Translations under genes and position numbers: made by a program
Shown here: positions 58,097-64,000 of the stretch, in pieces
How the letters are laid out: every line of letters starts with the position of its first letter
Numbering within the stretch: the first letter of the stretch is position 1
The notes under the pieces: generated by a model
Database searches by the model: none
The model's input: the letters and a program-made list of their open reading frames with translations, nothing else
What the model was told of the DNA's origin: nothing
Assembly (NCBI RefSeq): GCF_018476525.1
Contig: NZ_JAHCST010000014.1
Span: forward strand, 1-64,000
DNA length: 64,000 nucleotides
Direction: 5' to 3'
Source: Acrocarpospora catenulata
GTDB taxonomy: Bacteria > Actinomycetota > Actinomycetes > Streptosporangiales > Streptosporangiaceae

Positions 58097-59209
58097 ATGA
58101 ACGCCAGCCCCGGCTGGTTCCGCTCGCTCGGCCGTACCGGCGTCAAAGTCAGCCCGCTGACCTTGGGCGCCATGAACTTCGGAGCTATCTACAATCCCGA
58201 TCGCGACGAGGCCGCGCGGGTCATCGCGGCCGCCCTCGACGCGGGGATCAACATCATCGACACCGCCGATGTCTACTCCGAGGGCGAGTCGGAGGAGATC
58301 GTCGGCAAGGCCCTGCGGGGAAAGCGCGACAATGTCGTGCTCGCGTCCAAGTTCCATGGCCAGATCGGGACCGAGGTCAACCAGCGCGGCAACTCGCGCC
58401 GGTGGATCCTCCGGGCCGTCGAGGACAGCCTGCGCCGGCTCGGTACCGACTACCTCGACCTCTACCAGGTCCACCGGCCGGACCCCGACACCGACCTCGA
58501 CGACACTCTCGGTGCGCTCTCGGACCTGGTACGCCAAGGCAAGATCCGCTACTACGGGACCACCACCTTCGAGCCGCACCAGGTGTTGGAGGCCCAGTAC
58601 CTGGCGCGTGCGCGTGGCTACGCCCGGCCCGCCACCGAGCAGCCGCCGTATTCCATCCTGGCGCGCGGGATCGAGCGCGCGCTGCTGCCGGTGGCCGAGC
58701 AGTTCGGGCTGGGCACGCTGACGTGGAGCCCGCTGGCGGGCGGCTGGCTGTCGGGTCGCTGGAAGCGCGGTGAGCAGGTGGAGACATCGGCACGCGCCGT
58801 CCGCAACGCCCCCAGGCACGACCCGGAACTGCCCGTGAACAGGGTGAAGCGGGAAGCGGCCGAGAAGCTGCTCGATCTCGCCGACGCCTCGGGCGTGACT
58901 CTGGCCGGCCTGTCGGTCGCGTGGGTGCTCCGCCACCCCGCGGTGACCTCCGTGATCATCGGTCCGCGCACCCTCGCCCAGCTGACCCCGCTGCTCGACG
59001 CGCCGTCGCTCGTGCTCGACGACGACCTGCTCGACGCCATCGATGCGATCGTGCCGCCGGGCGTGACCCTGAACCCCGCGGATGAGGGCTATGCGCCGCC
59101 TTCTCTCACCGACAAGGCCAGGCGACGCCTGGTGGTGCCGGCCGGCACGCCGACGGTCGGGGCCGGTGTCGCCCCGGCCGACGCCGATCGACAGGACGTG
59201 TCGCGGTGA
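58097..59209 (+). CDS. Aldo/keto reductase
   Basis: 370 residues. IIDTADVYSEG (Asp, Tyr), LASKFHG (Lys), LYQVHRPDP (His) and SVIIGPRTLAQL. Tail of ~40 residues beyond the barrel, variable. A second AKR in this sulfur block. GTGA overlap with the next gene. Confidence 0.88.
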   Translation: MNASPGWFRSLGRTGVKVSPLTLGAMNFGAIYNPDRDEAARVIAAALDAGINIIDTADVYSEGESEEIVGKALRGKRDNVVLASKFHGQIGTEVNQRGNSRRWILRAVEDSLRRLGTDYLDLYQVHRPDPDTDLDDTLGALSDLVRQGKIRYYGTTTFEPHQVLEAQYLARARGYARPATEQPPYSILARGIERALLPVAEQFGLGTLTWSPLAGGWLSGRWKRGEQVETSARAVRNAPRHDPELPVNRVKREAAEKLLDLADASGVTLAGLSVAWVLRHPAVTSVIIGPRTLAQLTPLLDAPSLVLDDDLLDAIDAIVPPGVTLNPADEGYAPPSLTDKARRRLVVPAGTPTVGAGVAPADADRQDVSR

Positions 59210-60273
59210 GCGTCGGGCAGGTGGCGGCGGCCGACCCTACCGAGCACCCGGCCTACCGGGAGTTCACCCGGCTCGTCGAGGAGGTCATCGCCCCACGGGC
59301 GGTTGAGGTCGACGCCACCGAGGTGCCTCGCTCGCACATTGAGGCGCTGCGCGAGGTGGGCTACTTCTCGTGGACCGTCCCGAGGGAGTACGGCGGCGCG
59401 CCCATCCCGCCGACGGTGAAGAATGCCGTCGACGACGTGCTGTTCGGCGCGGACCCCTCGACGGCGCTCGCGGTGGTCCATCACGGGGGCCAGGTCGCCC
59501 AGGCGCTGAGCGCCAGGACGCCCCCGGCCCTGGCCCTGTTGCCGAAGCTGGCCACGGGCGAACGGATCGGTGGCGCCGGCATGTCCCAGATCCGCGCCTG
59601 GCCGAAGCGGCCCAGCCTCTTGGCCACCAGGACACCCGGCGGCTACCACTTCGACGGCGCGGTGCGGTGGATCTCCGGCTGGGGCTTGGTCGACACCGCC
59701 TGGATCGGCGCGGTCGACGAGCAGAGCTCGACGTACGTCTTCGGCATCGCGGACCTGACCAGGCCCGGGATAACCGCCACTCGACTGCGCCTGGCCGCCG
59801 TGCACGGCTCGCGCACCGCCTCGCTCAAGCTGGACCGCTACTTCGTCCCCGACGAGTTCATCACCCAGGTGGTGGACATCACCGAGTGGAACAAGACAGA
59901 CGGGCAGATGTGGCCGAGCACGCGCCAGGCACTCGCCGCCGAGGGCCCCGCGCTGCCGACGGCCGGTCCGATCGGACTGGGCCGGGCCGCGCTGGCCGAC
60001 GCGCTCGCGGCCTACCCCGGCCAGCCATCGCTGCTGCGGCTGTCGGAGGAGCTTGAGCGAGCCGCCGTCACGCCCATCGCGGAGCCACACTGGCGTGTCC
60101 AGCTCGACGCGCTCGCCGTGCGCGGCACGGCGGCCGGCCTCATCGCCAGCGGAGGCGAAGGGCTGCTCACAGACAACATCGCCCAGGTCCGCGCCCGTGC
60201 GGCGCTGTTCCTCCAGGTCCGCGCCCTCTCCGAGCGCGTCCGCCCCGCCCGCCTCGAGCAGTTCGCCAACTGA
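59206..60273 (+). CDS. Acyl-CoA dehydrogenase-fold oxidoreductase (DszC-like)
   Basis: 355 residues, GTG start. AVEVDATEVPRSHIEALREVGYFSWTVPREYGGAP and GGAGMSQIRAWPKRPS, WISGWGLVDTAWIGAVDE, YFVPDEFI. Short compared with family members (~390-410), with the C-terminal helical domain reduced. Probably an FMNH2-using sulfur oxygenase or an inactive partner. Coupled to the AKR and followed by the DszA-like gene. Confidence 0.8.
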   Translation: MSVGQVAAADPTEHPAYREFTRLVEEVIAPRAVEVDATEVPRSHIEALREVGYFSWTVPREYGGAPIPPTVKNAVDDVLFGADPSTALAVVHHGGQVAQALSARTPPALALLPKLATGERIGGAGMSQIRAWPKRPSLLATRTPGGYHFDGAVRWISGWGLVDTAWIGAVDEQSSTYVFGIADLTRPGITATRLRLAAVHGSRTASLKLDRYFVPDEFITQVVDITEWNKTDGQMWPSTRQALAAEGPALPTAGPIGLGRAALADALAAYPGQPSLLRLSEELERAAVTPIAEPHWRVQLDALAVRGTAAGLIASGGEGLLTDNIAQVRARAALFLQVRALSERVRPARLEQFAN

Positions 60274-60284
60274 GGTCGATCACC

Positions 60285-61592
60285 ATGTCCAAGCGCACCC
60301 TTCACCTGAACGTCAACGTGATCTCCGCTGGCGCCCACCCGGCCGCTTGGCGGATTCCCGAGGCCAACCCTCGGGCCTTCTTCGATCCGGCCCACTACGC
60401 CGACGTCGCCAAGATCGCCGAGGCCGGGCTCTTCGACACGGCCTTCATGGCCGACAACTCCTTCCTGCATCCCGAGGGTTACCCCAACTCCGGGCTCGAT
60501 CCGATCGTGACCCTGTCGGCGATGGCCGCCGCGACATCCAAGATCGGCCTGGTCGGCTCGTACTCGACCACCTTCCATCACCCGTACGGCATTGCGCGCT
60601 CCTTCGCCTCACTGGACCACCTCTCCGGCGGACGAGTGGGCTGGAACGTCGTGACCAGCCGCAACAAGCCGGAGGGCTTGAACTACGGCTTCACCGACCT
60701 GCCGGACCGCCAGACCCGGTACGCGCGAGCCGCCGAGGCCGTCGAGGTGGTCACCGCGCTCTGGGACAGCTGGAAGCCGGGTGCGCTCGTGCTCGACACC
60801 AAGTCCGGGGTCGCGGTCGACCGGAGCCTGATAAAGCCGATCGACCATGCCGGGGAGCACTACTCCGTCGCCGGGCCGCTGCAGCTCCCTCCCTCACCTC
60901 AGGGCCGTCCCCTGATCACGCAGGCCGGTGGTTCGGCGAGCGGCATCGAACTGGCCGCGCGGTTCGCCGACGCCGTCTTCACCTCCGCGCTCTTCATCGA
61001 GCCGGCCCGGGACTCCTACCGGAAGCTCAAGCAGGCCGCCGCCCGCTACGGGCGTCCGCCGGAGAGCATCGCGGTCCTGCCGGGGATCAACCCCGTCGTC
61101 GGCTCGACCGAGGAAGAGGCACGACGCCGCATCGCCGAGCACAACGAGATCGCCGGGCAGCCGGGCGATCCGATCGAGAGGTTCGCCAAGTGGGTCGGAG
61201 TGGACCCCGATGGGCTGGACCCGGACAAGCCGTTCCCGCTGGAACTGCTGAAGTCCACCGGAGACACCTACAGCTCGGTGGGCTTCGACACCGCGACACG
61301 GCTCTACCTGGAGCGCAACCAGCACCGCACCGTACGGGAGCTGGCCGCCGACGGAAGGCAGGGGCACCGCAATCTGGTGGGCAGCGCGGAACAGATCGCC
61401 AACGACCTTGAGGAATGGTTCCTGACGGGCGCGGCCGATGGCTTCGTCATCCAGTTCGACACGCTACCGGGTGGCCTGGAACTCTTCATCGAGCACGTCG
61501 TGCCGCTGCTGCAGAAGAAGGGGATCTTCCGGCGGGAGTACGGTGAGAACACGCTGCGCGAGCGGTTCGGGGCACCGTACCCCCGAGGGTGA
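60285..61592 (+). CDS. FMN-dependent monooxygenase of the NtaA/SnaA/DszA family
   Basis: 435 residues. LNVNVISAGAHPAAWRIPEANP start, LFDTAFMADNSFLHPEG, SLDHLSGGRVGWNVVTSRN, LITQAGGSASGIELAARFADAVFT. Uses reduced FMN and O2 to cut C-S bonds of sulfones or similar. Third such enzyme type in the window and last gene of the + operon; ended by a bidirectional terminator. Confidence 0.9.
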   Translation: MSKRTLHLNVNVISAGAHPAAWRIPEANPRAFFDPAHYADVAKIAEAGLFDTAFMADNSFLHPEGYPNSGLDPIVTLSAMAAATSKIGLVGSYSTTFHHPYGIARSFASLDHLSGGRVGWNVVTSRNKPEGLNYGFTDLPDRQTRYARAAEAVEVVTALWDSWKPGALVLDTKSGVAVDRSLIKPIDHAGEHYSVAGPLQLPPSPQGRPLITQAGGSASGIELAARFADAVFTSALFIEPARDSYRKLKQAAARYGRPPESIAVLPGINPVVGSTEEEARRRIAEHNEIAGQPGDPIERFAKWVGVDPDGLDPDKPFPLELLKSTGDTYSSVGFDTATRLYLERNQHRTVRELAADGRQGHRNLVGSAEQIANDLEEWFLTGAADGFVIQFDTLPGGLELFIEHVVPLLQKKGIFRREYGENTLRERFGAPYPRG

Positions 61593-61599
61593 CGCGGGC

Positions 61600-61629
61600 C
61601 CGGGAGGTCCGCGTTCGCGGGCCTCCCGG
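61600..61629. terminator. Bidirectional terminator
   Basis: CCGGGAGGTCCGCG / CGCGGGCCTCCCGG, 14 pairs with a single G-T pair and a tight loop, between the convergent DszA-like and SsuD-like genes. Confidence 0.75.
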
Positions 61630-61631
61630 TG

Positions 61632-62723
61632 CTAGCCGCCGTTCGTCCGCCCTGCGCCGAGAAGTGGCAGGAGCTGCGTCCCCTGGCGCTCGATTTCCGG
61701 CAGGTAGGGCGTGTCCGAGAGCACGAAATGAGTGATCCCCAGGTCGGCGTACCTGCGCAGCGATCGCGCGACATCCTGGGCAGAGCCGACCAGCCAGGTC
61801 GTGCCTGCCCCACCGCCGCCGTACTTGCCCGGGGCGGTGTAGAGGTTCTCATCGAGAACTTCGCCGCGCGCCTGAAGATCGAGCAACCGCTGCTGACCAA
61901 CCGCGACCGTTCGACTGCGGTCCCGGGGTAGTGTGCCCTGGCGCGCGGCCAGCTCAGCCACCTTGGCCTCGGCGTCGGCCCACGCCCGCGCCGTCGTTTC
62001 CCGGACGAAGGTCGTGATCCTCAACCCGAACTCCAGCGGGGGATGCTCACGTCCCAGCTTGTCGCTCAGCGCTTTGAGTCGCTCGATACGCTCCCGGATA
62101 CCTTCCAACGGCTCACCCCAGAAGAGCTGGACGTCCGCCTCGGTGGCGGACACCCGCTCCGCCGCCTCCGACGCTCCGCCGAAGTAGATCTTGGGGTGCC
62201 TCCGGCCGTCACGGGGCGCGATCCTCGGAACGACCGTGGACCCGGTGACCTGGAAGTACTCCCCGGTGAAAGTCACGTTCTCCTCGGTCCACAACTTGCG
62301 AACCAGCCGCATGAACTCCTTGGTACGCCCATATCGCGCCGCTTGGTTCTCCTCGCTGTCGCCGTACGCTTCGAGGTGGTCCTGGCCCGACACGATGTTG
62401 ACGCGGACCCGCCCACCGGAGAGGTGATCGAGCGTGGCAGCCGCGGAGGCGAAGTTCGCTGGTCTCCAATAACCCGGCCGGATGGCGATGAGCGGCTCGA
62501 ACCTCGTGGTCCGCGCCGCCAGCGCCGTCGCGACCGTGAAGGTGTCGGGCCGGCCCCAGCTGGTCCCCAGGAGCGCGCCCTTCCAGCCGTGCTTCTCCAG
62601 CGCGAGCGCATGCGTGGCCAGCGTGCTGAGACTGTTGTGGCCGTCGGTGGCGTTGTCGCCACGGTGACCAGGGTTGGTTTCGTTTGGGATGTACCAGAGG
62701 AACTCGGGCGTGGTCACCCGCAA
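61632..62723 (-). CDS. SsuD-like LLM flavin-dependent sulfonate monooxygenase
   Basis: 363 residues. FLWYIPNETNPGHRGD, SAAATLDHLSGGRVRVNIVSGQDHLEAYGD, KIYFGGASEAAERVSATEADVQLFWGEP: SsuD-type wording but clearly different from the ssuD at 7.8 kb, especially in the first 60 residues. Splits C-S bonds with FMNH2. It follows the dipeptide-type ABC ATPase gene by 34 bases, so that importer may bring its substrate. Confidence 0.88.
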   Translation of the reverse strand: MRVTTPEFLWYIPNETNPGHRGDNATDGHNSLSTLATHALALEKHGWKGALLGTSWGRPDTFTVATALAARTTRFEPLIAIRPGYWRPANFASAAATLDHLSGGRVRVNIVSGQDHLEAYGDSEENQAARYGRTKEFMRLVRKLWTEENVTFTGEYFQVTGSTVVPRIAPRDGRRHPKIYFGGASEAAERVSATEADVQLFWGEPLEGIRERIERLKALSDKLGREHPPLEFGLRITTFVRETTARAWADAEAKVAELAARQGTLPRDRSRTVAVGQQRLLDLQARGEVLDENLYTAPGKYGGGGAGTTWLVGSAQDVARSLRRYADLGITHFVLSDTPYLPEIERQGTQLLPLLGAGRTNGG

Positions 62724-62757
62724 CCACCTACTCCATATCGTGGGGACGCTCGTTCGG

Positions 62758-64000
<1,243 letters not shown>

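Overview
The window is high-GC DNA with dense operons, frequent 4-nt ATGA/GTGA overlaps and GTG/TTG starts. Together with a large SARP/AfsR regulator, STAND-type remnants and many LLM flavoenzymes, this points to a filamentous actinomycete (Streptosporangiales-like by feel; no rRNA or tRNA lies in the window, so this is not proven). There is no CRISPR array, insertion sequence or integrase.

Region 1 (1-6.8 kb) is a small catabolic locus: SDR, D-2-hydroxyacid dehydrogenase, zinc alcohol dehydrogenase and a metallo-beta-lactamase-fold protein without its metal ligands on the + strand; an FAH-family hydrolase/lyase, an IclR regulator and an acyl-CoA ligase on the - strand. Two matching 18-bp operators, one before the IclR gene and one before the ligase gene, suggest an IclR regulon. 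Region 2 (7-7.9 kb) holds a secreted protein behind GAAA/TTTC palindromes and a helix-hairpin-helix protein. Region 3 (7.8-16.2 kb) is organosulfur scavenging: a complete ssuC-A-B-D operon and, beside it, a second sulfonate-type ABC transporter with a DszA/NtaA-type monooxygenase and an OsmC protein. Region 4 (16.3-23.8 kb) mixes small secreted and regulatory genes (Cys-containing HTH repressor with a likely leaderless promoter, cupin, membrane proteins, orphan histidine kinase, ECF sigma factor with partner) with several gene remnants.

Region 5 (23.9-42.8 kb) is the most interesting part. P450, ferredoxin and an LCAD-like acyl-CoA dehydrogenase precede a coenzyme-B12 mutase pair (glutamate-mutase-like S and E subunits), a citryl-CoA-lyase-like protein and a two-subunit acyl-CoA synthetase that resembles citryl-CoA synthetase/ATP-citrate lyase. 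These are followed by a branched-chain-type ABC importer with fused permeases, an SDR, an LLM oxidoreductase, a SnoaL-like protein, a flavin reductase fused to an IclR effector domain, an MFS transporter, a GntR/FCD regulator and a quinone oxidoreductase-like enzyme. A 15-bp motif (TGTATTCAAGATACA or variants) occurs before the P450 operon, before the mutase operon, before the transporter operon and between the GntR gene and its divergent neighbour, tying about 19 genes into one predicted regulon. The mutase E subunit lacks the glutamate that binds the substrate amino group in glutamate mutase, so the substrate is probably not glutamate. I read this as an undescribed route in which a branched or oxygenated carboxylic acid is imported, oxidised, rearranged by B12 chemistry, activated with CoA and cleaved.

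Region 6 (42.9-50.4 kb) has a VanX-type dipeptidase, a secreted NlpC-like protein with six 58-residue VCBS/FG-GAP repeats behind a hairpin that can hide its ribosome site, a SARP/NB-ARC/TPR regulator and a STAND-like protein with an unclear N-terminus. Region 7 (50.6-64 kb) is a second sulfur-scavenging block: DszC-like and DszA-like oxygenases, two aldo/keto reductases, a DyP-like protein, a rhodanese, an FAD oxidoreductase, an SsuD-like enzyme and the start of a fused Dpp/Opp ATPase that runs off the right edge.
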